Assembly (NCBI GenBank): GCA_963708855.1
Contig: CAVPUM010000011.1
Coordinates: forward strand, 62,001 to 126,000
DNA from: CAIWHR01 sp963708855
GTDB taxonomy: Bacteria; Pseudomonadota; Gammaproteobacteria; Burkholderiales; Casimicrobiaceae
DNA length: 64,000 bases
Direction: 5' to 3'
Part shown: positions 1 through 9,833 of the stretch, one piece after another
Position numbering within the stretch: the first letter of the stretch is position 1
Layout: each line of letters opens with the position of its first letter
Notes under the pieces: generated by a model
What the model was told of the DNA's origin: nothing
Databases searched by the model: none
The model's input: the letters and a program-made list of their open reading frames with translations, nothing else
Made by a program: the position numbers and the translations under genes

Positions 1-1167
1 CGCGCGTCTTTTCCAGCAGGTACGCGCCGAGGAAGACGACAACGGTACCGATCACGGCGGTCCACGACGCCATCACGACCGAGTTCCAGTACGCGTCCCA
101 GCCGTTGGTGTCGAAATCGCCGAACGCGTAGTTCTTGAGGGTCAACGTCAGGTTGTAGGGCCAGCGCGTGACGAACGAGGCCCAGGCGGCCATCGCGAGC
201 AGCATGAAGATCAGGCCGCCGACTACCGCGCAGAAGAGGAACAGGCCCCAATCGCGCCGCGGCGCCGGCTTGGGAATGAGGGGGACCGCACGCGCCGACA
301 GCACTGCCACCTGGCGCCGCTGGATGATGCGGTCGGCGGCAAAGGCGAACACCGCGGGCAGCAGCAGGACGAACCCGACCACCGCGCCCATCTCGAAATT
401 CTGCTGGCCGATCACCTGCTTGAAGATGTCGGTGGCGAGCACGTTGAACCGGCCGCCGATGACCTTGGCGATGCCGAAATCGGTGATCACGAGTGTGAAG
501 ATCACGAAGCCGGCGCTGATCACGCCGTACTTGGCGCCTGGCAGGGTGACCGTGAAGAACACGCGCGTCTTGGAGGCGCCCAGCGCGTCGGCGGCCTCGT
601 ACAGCCGCGCGTCGGCCATCGACAGCGCAGCGACGAGAATCATCAACGCGTGCGGGAAGCAGTAGAAGACCTGCGAGATCACGATGCCGACGGGGCCGTA
701 GATCGTGCCGCCGAACATCATCGCCTTGAGGAAGCCCTGGTTGCCGAACAGGTAGATCAGGGAGATTGCCGGCAGCAGCGAGGGCGCCAGGATGGGGATC
801 AGCGCCAATGCCTGGAACAAGCCCTTCCAGCGCATGCAGCTCCGCTGCAGCGCGTAGGCATAGACGAAGGCCAGCGGCAGCACGATCGCCGTGGAGAGGA
901 AAGCGATGAACAGGCTGTTCCACACCGAGGCGAACAGCGCCGGCGTGGAGAAATACTGGACGTAGTTGGCGAGCCCGACGAAATCGCCGTTCTGGTTCTG
1001 GAAGCTCTTGGACAGCAGCCAGTACAGCGGCAGCACGAGCGTGACGAGCATCCAGCCGATCAGAAGGCAGATGCCGCCGCGCATCAGCAGGTCGTCGCGG
1101 TCGAGCCGGCGACGCGTCGCCGGATAGGCGGCGCCCGCCGCCGCTGCGGTCGGTGCGACGGTGCCGT

Positions 1168-1171
<4 letters not shown>
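1..1171 (-). CDS. ABC transporter permease, 2-aminoethylphosphonate type (3' end off window)
   Basis: Inner-membrane permease of an importer. I translated the minus strand from a GTG at 1169-1171, which overlaps the ATPase stop by four bases (GTGA). The frame stays open to the window edge, about 390 codons. It shows two successive permease halves: a first set of hydrophobic segments with an EAA-like loop (EAADALGAS), then a short linker and a second set (about residue 305 onward). This double-length form matches the fused permease (PhnU2-type) that accompanies the ATPase and binding protein next to it. The C-terminus is not seen. Substrate is inferred from the neighbours; an Fe(III) or polyamine-type importer is the alternative. 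Confidence 0.75.
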
Positions 1172-2277
<1,106 letters not shown>

Positions 2278-2358
2278 GGCAACAGACGCGGCCCGCGCCT
2301 CGCCATCGGCGAAGGCGAGGGCCGCATCGATTCTGCGCTGGGTGAACGGTCCGGAAAG

Positions 2359-3396
2359 TTACTTCGGCGCCGACTTGCCGTCGTAGCGCTTGGTCCATTC
2401 GGCCAGGATCTTCGCGCGTTCCTGACCCATCTTGGCGAGGTCGATCTTGGCCATCGCGGCGTCGGCGCTCGGCGGATAGTTCGGCGGTGCCGGATTCATG
2501 CCGGGATAGCCGACGATCGCGTAGTACTTGCCATAGAGCTCGTAGGCACCCTTGCTGACGGCAAAATCGGCGAGCTTCTGCGCCGCAGCCAGGTTCTTGG
2601 TCCCCTTCAGGATCGCCGTGGCTTCCATGTCCCAGGGCGCGCCTTCCTTCGCCAGGATGATGTCGATCGGGGCGCCGCCGGTCTTCTCCTTGGCGCCGCG
2701 CATGTCGAAGCCGATGCCGATCACGCGCTCGCCTTTCGCCGCCTGCACGCACGGGGCCGAGCCGGAATGCGTATACACGGCGATGTTCTGATGCAGCTTG
2801 TCCATGAAATCCCAGGCCTGCTTCTCGCCCATCAGCTGGATCCACGCATAGACCGCCTGGTATCCGGTCCCCGAGGAGGCCGGATTGGGCATCACGATCG
2901 AGTCCTTGTAGACCGGGTTGGCAAGATCGGCCCAGGCCGCCGGCTTCGGCAGGTTCTTCTTGCCGCCTTCGACCGTGTTGTAGCACATGACTGCGAGCCA
3001 CGCGTCCATCCCGGTCCAGGTCGTCGGGGTCTTGCTGCTGCGGAACGTGGGTTTCACCTGATCCACGCCCTTCGGCGTGTAGCCTTCGAGCAGGCCCATG
3101 GAATCGAACAGCGCGACGCTGGACGCACCCAGGCCCCAGATGATGTCGGCGCGCGGATTGTCCTTTTCCGCCAGCACGCGCGCGGTAATCACGCCCGTCG
3201 AGTCGCGAACCCAGGCGATTTCCACGTCGGGATTGGCGGCCTCGAACGCCGTCTTGTACGGTCCAAGCTGGTCATTCTCGAGTGCGGAGTAGACGGTGAT
3301 CTTGGTCTTCTGCGCGAACGCCGGGCCCGCGATCATCGCGGTCACGGCCGCAACCGCCGCACCCTTCATCAGGCCGCGGAGAATCGATTTCGTCAT
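2359..3396 (-). CDS. Periplasmic substrate-binding protein, putative 2-aminoethylphosphonate binder
   Basis: Exported solute receptor and first gene of the importer operon. The start at 3396 is chosen because GAGGAG lies just upstream and the first 28 residues form a clean signal peptide (MTKSILRGLMKG... ending AGPAFA). The longer in-frame extension to 3480 lacks such features. The mature protein starts with the type-2 periplasmic fold pattern KITVYSALEND, followed by NPDVEIAW and RADIIWGLG. This resembles the PhnS2 group and the FbpA-like iron binders. No adjacent phosphonate-degradation genes (phnW, phnX) are in the window, so the substrate remains inferred. Confidence 0.82.
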   Translation of the reverse strand: MTKSILRGLMKGAAVAAVTAMIAGPAFAQKTKITVYSALENDQLGPYKTAFEAANPDVEIAWVRDSTGVITARVLAEKDNPRADIIWGLGASSVALFDSMGLLEGYTPKGVDQVKPTFRSSKTPTTWTGMDAWLAVMCYNTVEGGKKNLPKPAAWADLANPVYKDSIVMPNPASSGTGYQAVYAWIQLMGEKQAWDFMDKLHQNIAVYTHSGSAPCVQAAKGERVIGIGFDMRGAKEKTGGAPIDIILAKEGAPWDMEATAILKGTKNLAAAQKLADFAVSKGAYELYGKYYAIVGYPGMNPAPPNYPPSADAAMAKIDLAKMGQERAKILAEWTKRYDGKSAPK

Positions 3397-3728
3397 TGCG
3401 TGAACTCCTCTGACAGTGATATCAACTTGTCCCGACCCGGTCGTTTTCGGCCCAGCCCGGTTTCCCGACCGCCATTCCACCCGAAACGGATGAGGCAGTA
3501 AAGCGGATTGGTGATAGTAATGCGAATTGGCGAGGGCGGCGCACGTTCATGACGAATACCGCAGGGGCGCGATCGGAACGAGTTTCGACGCCGCGCCGGG
3601 TCGGCGTCGACGCCCCCGCCGGCGCAACGTATTGCGGTGCAGCATGGGAGCGGGCCAACTCGGTGCAGCCGGCACGATGCCGGTGCCCGGACGACGACCA
3701 GCGGCATACGGACCAGGAGCAGCGACTC

Positions 3729-4100
3729 ATGCAGGGACTTCAGCTTCGCCGTGCCATGAAAGTCACGATCGTTGTCATGATTCTGACATTCGGGTCCCTG
3801 GTGCACGGTCAGGTCTACAAGTGCACGGACGGCACCGGCAGGGCGACCTACTCGGACGCGCCCTGCGATGCCGCAGCCAAGCCGCTCAAGCTCCCGGACG
3901 ACCCGAAGAAGAACGTCACGAACCCGCACATGTGCGCCCAGTTGCTGGACGAAACGCGCCGGCTCGGCGCGCAAGCCGAGCGCGACGCCAAGCGGGGTCG
4001 CCCGGAAAGCGCCGACAACGCCAAGCGCCGGCAGGCGATGACCCGGCGCTACGAGGAACGCTGCGTCGGAATCGCCCGTTCCGAGCCGAAAGCGAAATAG
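3729..4100 (+). CDS. DUF4124 domain protein, secreted
   Basis: Small periplasmic protein of unknown role. The start at 3729 has AGGAG about eight bases upstream; the next Met (MKVTIVVM) also fits the signal peptide. After a hydrophobic leader ending in GSLVHG comes the DUF4124 signature VYKCTDGTGRATYSDAPC, a small beta motif with a conserved Cys pair, and then a charged helical tail with CAQLLDE and RRYEERC. A fragment resembling this tail occurs at 5806-5972, and a second DUF4124 gene lies at 47517-48038. No partner or reaction is known for the family. Confidence 0.75.
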   Translation: MQGLQLRRAMKVTIVVMILTFGSLVHGQVYKCTDGTGRATYSDAPCDAAAKPLKLPDDPKKNVTNPHMCAQLLDETRRLGAQAERDAKRGRPESADNAKRRQAMTRRYEERCVGIARSEPKAK

Positions 4101-4172
4101 GGTCGCCGCGGTTGCCCGGTTGCCGGCAACTGTACGATGCGCAATCGAGGCGTCGCTGAGCGCAGGGCAACC

Positions 4173-4394
4173 ATGCAAACATCGTCCGTGAGCAGAAATT
4201 GCGCGCGCGTGCTGGCCATACTTGCCGCCGCCGGCGGCATCGGTGCGATCGCCGCCTGCGGCCACGCGCCACCGGCCGAGACGGGCGGAAGGGCGCCGGT
4301 GGCCAAGGACGACGACCCGTGGGTCGTCCGCGGCTCGGTGACCGGTGGCCCGGTCCTCGGCAACCCGACGGGGCCCTACAGTCCGCGCCCGTGA
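4173..4394 (+). CDS. Small hypothetical lipoprotein
   Basis: Predicted 73-residue lipoprotein. A basic start (SVSRNCAR) leads into a hydrophobic stretch LAILAAAGGIGAI and a lipobox-like AAC, so the Cys would be lipidated and the protein anchored facing the periplasm. The rest is short, Pro/Gly-rich and has no recognisable domain. An upstream in-frame ATG at 4137 would add 12 residues without improving the signal. It lies between a DUF4124 gene and a BCS1-like ATPase; no functional link can be read from this. Confidence 0.5.
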   Translation: MQTSSVSRNCARVLAILAAAGGIGAIAACGHAPPAETGGRAPVAKDDDPWVVRGSVTGGPVLGNPTGPYSPRP

Positions 4395-4530
4395 ATCCGG
4401 AACTGCCCGCGCCAGCGCGCGCCGGCAGCGCGGCAGGGAATGCCCGCGCGGGCGGATGTCAGCGGATCTGCCATCCCGAACGTTAATGGCGCGCGGCCCG
4501 GTGGGGGCCCCACTGCCTCGGGGAGGTTTC

Positions 4531-5805
4531 ATGTTCGAAACGCTGCAATCCGCCCTTGCTTCCAACCAGCTCGTGTCGGGTGGCGTGGTGCTGGCCGCGC
4601 TGGGGCTCGCCGCGATGTGGCTGCGCGAGCTGCCGGTCAAGGCCGCCGCATGGGGCAAGCATTTCTTCGTGACGACGCTGACGGCGGACAGCCGCGACGA
4701 GCTGATGTTCCCGGCGTTGATCGAGTACATGGACAGCCGTGAAGCGCTGCGCCGGATCAACAATTTCACCGTGCGCGCGGTACGCCAGCAGGGTTCGACC
4801 TACCAGAGCCTGCACGACGAGCTGCAGCAGGGCGGCCGGCCGGTTCCGGTGTTCTCGCCCGGCGAGGGATTTCACGTGTTCGTGCTCGACGGCCGGCTGA
4901 TGTGGATGAAGCGCGAAGTGCAGGTCGGCGTGACGGTCGTCGAGAAGATCAGCCTGTCGACGTTCGGCCGCAACAAGGCGCCGCTGGAGACGCTGGTCCA
5001 CGCGGCGATGGGCAATCGGATCGAGCGCGAGCTCAACCGGATCGCGATCTACGTTCCCAGCCCGTACAACAACGAGTGGACGCGCGCGCGACTCGGCAAC
5101 AACCGCAAGCTGGACTCGGTCGTGCTGAGGGACGGACAGAAGGAAGCGATCACCGCCGACCTCGAGCGCTTCTTCGCGGCGCGGGAGCGCTACGAGACGC
5201 TCGGCATCCCGTGGCGTCGTGGCTACCTCCTCTACGGCCCGCCGGGAACGGGCAAGACCTCGCTCGTCACGGCGCTCGCCTCCGAGCTCTCGCTCAACGT
5301 CTGCGTGCTCTCGCTCGCCTCGCCCAACGTCACCGACGAGAAGATCGGCAACCTGCTCGCCAGCGTGCCGCGGCGCTCGGTGATCCTGATCGAGGACGTC
5401 GACGCGTTCTTCCAGCAGCGCAGCAAGGCCGACACCGGCGTCAAGGTGTCGTACTCGGGCTTCATCAACGCGCTGGACGGCGTGGCCGCGCACGAGGGCT
5501 CGGTCGTGTTCCTGACGACCAATCACCCGCAGCTGATCGACGAGGCGGCGATACGTTCCGGACGCGTCGACTTCCGCCTGGAGCTCGGCTTGTGCGACAA
5601 GAGCCAGCTCGAGCGGATGTTCCTCAAGTTCTTCGACGATCCCGCCGCAGCGGCGCGCTTCGCCGATGGCGTGCCGGGCGATCGCTGGTCGCCGGCGCAG
5701 GTGCAGGAGCGCCTGCTCAAGGCGGCAAATGCCGACGCGGCGTTGCGGCTCTTCCCCACGCACGCCGCGGCCGACGGCGACGTCGCGCTGCTGCGGGCCG
5801 CGTAG
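4531..5805 (+). CDS. BCS1-like AAA ATPase, membrane anchored
   Basis: AAA-type ATPase, probably a remodelling chaperone tied to the inner membrane. The start at 4531 has GGGAGG six bases upstream. Residues about 14-31 form one membrane segment. Walker A GPPGTGKTS is near residue 235 and Walker B VILIEDVDAFF near 285; a second-region NHPQLIDEAAIRSGRVDF (sensor/Arg finger) follows. This order matches bacterial homologues of mitochondrial Bcs1, which folds the Rieske subunit of complex III. Whether the bacterial protein has that role is unknown. Length (424 aa) is normal for the family. Confidence 0.8.
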   Translation: MFETLQSALASNQLVSGGVVLAALGLAAMWLRELPVKAAAWGKHFFVTTLTADSRDELMFPALIEYMDSREALRRINNFTVRAVRQQGSTYQSLHDELQQGGRPVPVFSPGEGFHVFVLDGRLMWMKREVQVGVTVVEKISLSTFGRNKAPLETLVHAAMGNRIERELNRIAIYVPSPYNNEWTRARLGNNRKLDSVVLRDGQKEAITADLERFFAARERYETLGIPWRRGYLLYGPPGTGKTSLVTALASELSLNVCVLSLASPNVTDEKIGNLLASVPRRSVILIEDVDAFFQQRSKADTGVKVSYSGFINALDGVAAHEGSVVFLTTNHPQLIDEAAIRSGRVDFRLELGLCDKSQLERMFLKFFDDPAAAARFADGVPGDRWSPAQVQERLLKAANADAALRLFPTHAAADGDVALLRAA

Positions 5806-5972
5806 CCGGACTTCCCGATTACGAGGAACGCTGTGTCGCGATTTCCCGATCGGAGCCGAAGCTGAAGCAGCGGGCCTGCGACCGCGGGCATTGCGAGGTG
5901 GTGGCCAACAAGCGGCGCCCGGGTTGGCGCCTGCGTCGCCCGACTGTCGAACGCCAGTTAAGCCCCCGCTAA
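5806..5972 (+). pseudogene. Remnant of a DUF4124 gene tail
   Basis: Directly after the AAA stop, one frame encodes DYEERCVAISRSEPKLK followed by QRACDRGHCEV. It closely resembles the C-terminal tail of the DUF4124 protein at 3729-4100 (YEERCVGIARSEPKAK). No signal peptide or DUF4124 head precedes it. It reads as the leftover 3' end of a duplicated or deleted paralogue; the AAA and lipoprotein genes may have been inserted between the two copies. Confidence 0.4.
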
Positions 5973-5987
5973 GAATTCGTCCTTAGG
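5957..5987 (+). promoter_or_regulatory. Putative PmrA/QseB-type direct-repeat box of the cytochrome operon
   Basis: GTTAAG at 5957-5962 and GCTAAG at 5968-5973 form a direct repeat with an 11-bp period, followed by an inverted CTTAGG at 5982-5987. This is the half-site size and spacing used by OmpR-family regulators of the PmrA/QseB group. It lies 33-63 bases upstream of the first cytochrome gene, whose operon ends with such a regulator, so autoregulation is a reasonable inference. Confidence 0.45.
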
Positions 5988-6019
5988 CTCCCCCCTGGAA
6001 TCGACGAAAAGGGGGTTCA

Positions 6020-6439
6020 ATGGACAAGGTTCTGCAACTGCGGGCGGTCGCCGTCACCGTCGTCGCGATGGCCGCCGGAGTGGCCCACGGGCAATCGCCC
6101 GCGGACATCGCACGCACCTACGAAATCGCCGCCCGGCAGGAAGCGCCAGGTTTCGACGCCTTCTCGCCACAGCGCGGCGAGCAGCTGTTCCAGTCGACGC
6201 ACGGCCGCGAGTGGAGCTGCGCCTCCTGCCACACGCAGAATCCGCGCGGCGCAGGCACCCACGCGAAGACGGGCCAGCGCATCGCGCCTCTGGCCCCCGT
6301 GGCAAACGGCGAGCGCTTCACGAGCCTCGACAAGACCGAGAAGTGGTTTCGGCGCAACTGCAACGACGTCGTGGGACGACCCTGTACGGCCCGGGAGAAG
6401 GGTGACGTGCTGGCTTATCTGATGCTGCTCAAACCCTAG
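6020..6439 (+). CDS. Sphaeroides haem protein (SHP)-like monohaem cytochrome c, DUF1924
   Basis: Periplasmic monohaem cytochrome. A signal peptide (about residues 1-24, ending VAHG) precedes a single CASCH haem site at 67-71. The segment RRNCNDVVGRPC (111-122) carries the Asn and Cys pair typical of SHP, in which an Asn is the sixth, displaceable haem ligand and a disulfide lies nearby. SHPs bind oxygen or NO-type ligands in the reduced state and accept electrons from DHC. It is the first gene of the SHP-DHC-cytochrome b set, the known arrangement for this family, with a TTAAG box upstream. Confidence 0.85.
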   Translation: MDKVLQLRAVAVTVVAMAAGVAHGQSPADIARTYEIAARQEAPGFDAFSPQRGEQLFQSTHGREWSCASCHTQNPRGAGTHAKTGQRIAPLAPVANGERFTSLDKTEKWFRRNCNDVVGRPCTAREKGDVLAYLMLLKP

Positions 6440-6448
6440 GAGCCAGAA

Positions 6449-6940
6449 ATGAACAAGACACACAGGCGACCGCCGTCACCGATGGCCGCATGGGCCGTCG
6501 GCTTGATGGTGGCAGCGGCCCTCGCCGCGAATGCGGCTGCCGACGATCTGAAGGCGCTGCGGGGGACCAACGCGGCGTGGAGCGCGGAATGCAGCGTTTG
6601 CCATCTGCCCTATCCACCGCAGCTGCTGCCGGCAGATTCGTGGCGGGCGCTGATGCAGGGACTCGACCGGCACTTCGGCACCGACGCCAGCCTCGATTCG
6701 AAGACGGCGGCCACCATCGGCGCCTTCCTCGAAGCGAACGCCGGCGGTGAACGATCCGCACGTCCGGACGTGCCGGTCCTGCGCATCACCGAGACACGCT
6801 GGTTCCGGCACGAGCATTCGGGCAAGGCTGCCGCCTTGTGGGGCAGCGGCCGGGTCAAGAGTTCCGCCGATTGCGCGGCATGCCACCGGCAGGCCGCGAA
6901 CGGCGATTTCCGCAAACGCACGCTTCAATTGCCACAATAA
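6449..6940 (+). CDS. Dihaem cytochrome c (DHC)
   Basis: Periplasmic electron-transfer cytochrome. A signal peptide ends near AANAAA (residue 31). Two haem sites are visible, CSVCH at 48-52 and CAACH at 142-146, with histidines such as FRHEHSG as candidate sixth ligands. AGGAGCC lies upstream of the ATG and the gene starts nine bases after the SHP stop, so the two are cotranscribed. In characterised members DHC passes electrons from the membrane cytochrome b to SHP. Length (163 aa) is normal. Confidence 0.85.
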   Translation: MNKTHRRPPSPMAAWAVGLMVAAALAANAAADDLKALRGTNAAWSAECSVCHLPYPPQLLPADSWRALMQGLDRHFGTDASLDSKTAATIGAFLEANAGGERSARPDVPVLRITETRWFRHEHSGKAAALWGSGRVKSSADCAACHRQAANGDFRKRTLQLPQ

Positions 6941-6952
6941 CGGGAGCAATTC

Positions 6953-7672
6953 ATGAAGACCTCCAGCATTCTCGTGTGGGACCTGCCAGTACGGGTGTTC
7001 CACTGGCTGCTCGCCGTCTCCTTCGTCGGCGCATTCCTGACCGCCGAGTCGGAACGCGTCCGGGACATTCACGTCGTCCTCGGGTACACGGTTCTCGGCC
7101 TGCTCGCCTTCCGCCTGCTGTGGGGCTTCCTGGGCACGCGCCACGCGCGGTGGAGCTCGTTCGCGTACGGCCCCAGGGCAGTCCTGGCCTACCTCCGCTC
7201 GCTGCTATCGCGCCATCCAAATCACTATGTCGGTCATAATCCGGCCGGGAGCTGGGTGATCTATCTGCTGCTCGTCCTCGGCCTCGCTTCCGGCATCTCC
7301 GGCTATGCCGTTTACGGCGACATGGGCGGAGAGTGGGTCGAATCGCTCCATGAAGGGGCGGCCAACGCGATGCTCGCGCTGGTGCTCGTCCACGTCGCCG
7401 GCGTCGTGGTGAGCAGCCTCATCCATCGGGAGAATCTCGTCGCCGCGATGTTGACCGGCCGCAAATCCGGATCGCCGAGCGACGCGATCGGCAGAACGCG
7501 CTGGGTGACCGCCGTCGCCCTGGCGGCCGGCGTCGCGGTGCTCTGGAGCGGGGTCGTGGAGGTTCCCGGCCTGCCCGCGCCGCCGGCGCAGGCTGTCCAC
7601 ACCAATTCCAAAGGTGACGTCCGTCACGATTCGCACCACAAGACCTCGAGGCACGCGAGGCACGAAAGCTGA
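6953..7672 (+). CDS. Cytochrome b561-type membrane haem protein
   Basis: Inner-membrane b-type cytochrome, the likely quinol-linked electron donor of the SHP/DHC chain. It opens with WDLPVRVFHWLLAVSF, the classic first helix with a haem-ligand His, then further helices containing DIHVVLGY, WVIYLLLVLG and LVLVHVAGVVV with conserved His residues. GGGAG is upstream of the start, 12 bases after the DHC stop. The His-rich C-terminal tail (DSHHKTSRHARH) after residue 225 is unusual and could bind metal, or may be a poorly constrained end. Confidence 0.85.
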   Translation: MKTSSILVWDLPVRVFHWLLAVSFVGAFLTAESERVRDIHVVLGYTVLGLLAFRLLWGFLGTRHARWSSFAYGPRAVLAYLRSLLSRHPNHYVGHNPAGSWVIYLLLVLGLASGISGYAVYGDMGGEWVESLHEGAANAMLALVLVHVAGVVVSSLIHRENLVAAMLTGRKSGSPSDAIGRTRWVTAVALAAGVAVLWSGVVEVPGLPAPPAQAVHTNSKGDVRHDSHHKTSRHARHES

Positions 7673-7683
7673 CTCGCGGGAAC

Positions 7684-8355
7684 ATGCGCATCCTCGTCGT
7701 CGAAGATGATCCGTTGCTCGGCGACGCGCTGCGCACGGGGTTGCGGCAACGCGGCTTCGATGCCGATTGGGTCCAGGACGGCGTCGCTGCGGGGCTTGCA
7801 CTGCGCACGGACGCCTTCGCGGCGGTTGTGCTCGACATCGGTCTGCCCCGGCTCGACGGCATGGAGCTGCTGCGCCGGGAGAGGGGCAGGGGGAGCAAGG
7901 TCCCCGTGCTCCTGCTCACCGCGCGCGACGCGGTCGGGGATCGGGTCCGGGGCTTCGACACGGGTGCCGACGATTATGTGGTCAAGCCGGTCGATCTCGA
8001 CGAGCTGGCGGCCCGCCTGCGCGCGCTCGTGCGCCGGTCGCGTGGCGAGCCTGCCCCCGTCCTCGAGGTTGGTGCGCTGCGCGTCGATCCGGCGGCAAGG
8101 ACCGTCGACTTTCGGGGCAGGCGGATCGAGCTCAAGGCGAAGGAGTTCAACCTGCTGCACGAGTTCGTGCTCAATGCCGGTCGGGTGCTGTCGCGCGAGC
8201 AGATCGAAGGGCGCCTGTACGCGTGGGGCGATGAGGTCGAGAGCAATACCGTCGAGGTACACATCCACCACCTGCGCCGGAAGCTCGCGCCGGAGCTGAT
8301 CCGGACCGTGCGTGGCGTGGGGTACGTGCTGCCGCGTGAGCACGACGATGGCTGA
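7684..8355 (+). CDS. OmpR-family response regulator, QseB/PmrA-like
   Basis: DNA-binding response regulator. The receiver domain shows the acidic pocket VVEDDP (residues 5-10), phospho-acceptor Asp51 in VVLDIGLPRLDG and the conserved Lys in VVKPVD. The C-terminal winged helix includes LKAKEFNLLHEFV and VEVHIHHLRRKL, and the VRGVGYVLP end. It starts 12 bases after the cytochrome b stop and overlaps the kinase gene by eight bases, so signalling and cytochromes share one operon. TTAAG repeats at 5957 and 9847 are candidate targets. Confidence 0.85.
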   Translation: MRILVVEDDPLLGDALRTGLRQRGFDADWVQDGVAAGLALRTDAFAAVVLDIGLPRLDGMELLRRERGRGSKVPVLLLTARDAVGDRVRGFDTGADDYVVKPVDLDELAARLRALVRRSRGEPAPVLEVGALRVDPAARTVDFRGRRIELKAKEFNLLHEFVLNAGRVLSREQIEGRLYAWGDEVESNTVEVHIHHLRRKLAPELIRTVRGVGYVLPREHDDG

Positions 8356-9736
8356 GACCTCGAAGCAGCACTCGATCCGGCGCGATTTGCTGTGGGTGCT
8401 GCTCACCTCCGTGGCGGTGACCTGGGTCGCCACCACGGTCGTCAGCTATCTCGACACGCGCCACGAGATCGACGAGCTGCTCGATGCGCACCTCGCGCAG
8501 ACGGCGTCCCTCCTGGTCGCGCAGGCAGGCCATGATTGGGACGAAATCGTCGAGCATGCGCCGCAGATGCACCGCTACGGTCGCGGCGTCGCATTCCAGT
8601 TCTGGGATAAGGGCGCGGTCCTGCGGCTGCACTCCGCGAACGCGCCGAATTCCCGGCTGTCGCCCAGGAGCGAGGGATTCAGCAGTGTCGAGGTCGACGG
8701 TGTGCGCTGGCGCGTCTTCAGCGCGTGGAACGACAAGCGCCGTTACCTGGTGCAGGTCGGCGAGCAGCTGAAGTCGCGCGACGAAATCGTCGCGGCCATG
8801 GCCAGGAGCATGCTCTCTCCACTCCTGATCGCGCTGCCTGCGCTCGGCCTGGTGATCTGGTTCGGCATCAATCGCGCCACCCGGCCGCTGCAGCTGCTGA
8901 ATCGGCAGGTGGCAAACCGGGCCCCGGACAACCTGGCAGCGCTCCAGCTCGCCGCGGCGCCGACGGAGGTGGCTCCGCTGGTGTCCAGCTTGAATCGCCT
9001 GTTCGAACGGGTGCGCGAATCTATCGAAAACGAGCGCCGGTTCACGGCCGATGCGGCACACGAGCTGCGCACGCCGCTCGCCGCGCTTCGGGCCCAGGCG
9101 CAGGTGGCCCGCGGCTCGGTCGACAGCGCCGAGCGTGACCACGCGCTCGACAGCGTCATCGCGGGCTGCGACCGGGCGTCGCATCTTATCGATCAGCTGC
9201 TGACGCTCGCGCGCCTCGAGCCGGAGCGCTTCGACGCCAGGCGCGAGCCTTGCGACCTGCGCGCCGTGGCCCGGCTCGCCGTTGCGGAGCTCGCTCCGGC
9301 AGCGCACGCGAAACGCATCGAGATAGGGCTCCACGACGGGCAACCGGTGACGGTTTCCGGAGACGCGCGACTGCTCGGAATCCTGCTGCGCAACCTCGTC
9401 GACAACGCCGTGCGCTACAGCCCCCCGGGCACGTCGGTCGGCGTGCGGGTCGGCGCGGAGGGACGCGCGGCATTCGTGTCGGTCACCGACGAGGGGCCGG
9501 GCGTGGCCGCGGACGAGCGCTCGAAGCTCGGGCAGCGGTTTCATCGCGTGTTGGGCACACGCGCATCGGGAACCGGTCTCGGTCTGTCCATCGCCAAGCG
9601 GATCACGGAACTCCACGATGCGACGATTGGCTTCGCCGAAGGCCAAGGCGGCGTCGGCCTGGCGGTCACCGTCACCTTCGCGCCGGCCGATGGCCGGACC
9701 GGCACCGGGCGGAGTGCGCCGGCGCCGGCTGGCTGA
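8348..9736 (+). CDS. Sensor histidine kinase, QseC/TctE-like
   Basis: Inner-membrane sensor partner of the preceding regulator. The start at 8348 overlaps the regulator stop. Two membrane segments (about residues 13-35 and 158-175) bracket a periplasmic sensor of about 120 residues. The H box FTADAAHELRTPLA contains phospho-His238, followed by the N box LLRNLVDNAVRYSPPG and the G boxes TDEGPGVA and GTGLGLSI. All catalytic motifs are intact. Linkage to SHP/DHC/cytochrome b suggests it senses a redox or nitrogen-oxide cue; the ligand is not evident. Confidence 0.85.
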   Translation: MAETSKQHSIRRDLLWVLLTSVAVTWVATTVVSYLDTRHEIDELLDAHLAQTASLLVAQAGHDWDEIVEHAPQMHRYGRGVAFQFWDKGAVLRLHSANAPNSRLSPRSEGFSSVEVDGVRWRVFSAWNDKRRYLVQVGEQLKSRDEIVAAMARSMLSPLLIALPALGLVIWFGINRATRPLQLLNRQVANRAPDNLAALQLAAAPTEVAPLVSSLNRLFERVRESIENERRFTADAAHELRTPLAALRAQAQVARGSVDSAERDHALDSVIAGCDRASHLIDQLLTLARLEPERFDARREPCDLRAVARLAVAELAPAAHAKRIEIGLHDGQPVTVSGDARLLGILLRNLVDNAVRYSPPGTSVGVRVGAEGRAAFVSVTDEGPGVAADERSKLGQRFHRVLGTRASGTGLGLSIAKRITELHDATIGFAEGQGGVGLAVTVTFAPADGRTGTGRSAPAPAG

Positions 9737-9833
9737 AGGTCTAGTCCGCGAGGACGCCCGACAGAGCGGGCCAGTCTCGCGATGCAATCCTGAATGTCAC
9801 GGCATCGACGCCGACCCGCGCAACGCCTCGAGA

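Noticed and set aside
4483..5763. Long open frame antisense to the BCS1-like ATPase (426 codons)
   Set aside because: It is a shadow frame of high-GC codons; Arg/His/Glu-rich with no motif, while the sense frame has clear AAA motifs.
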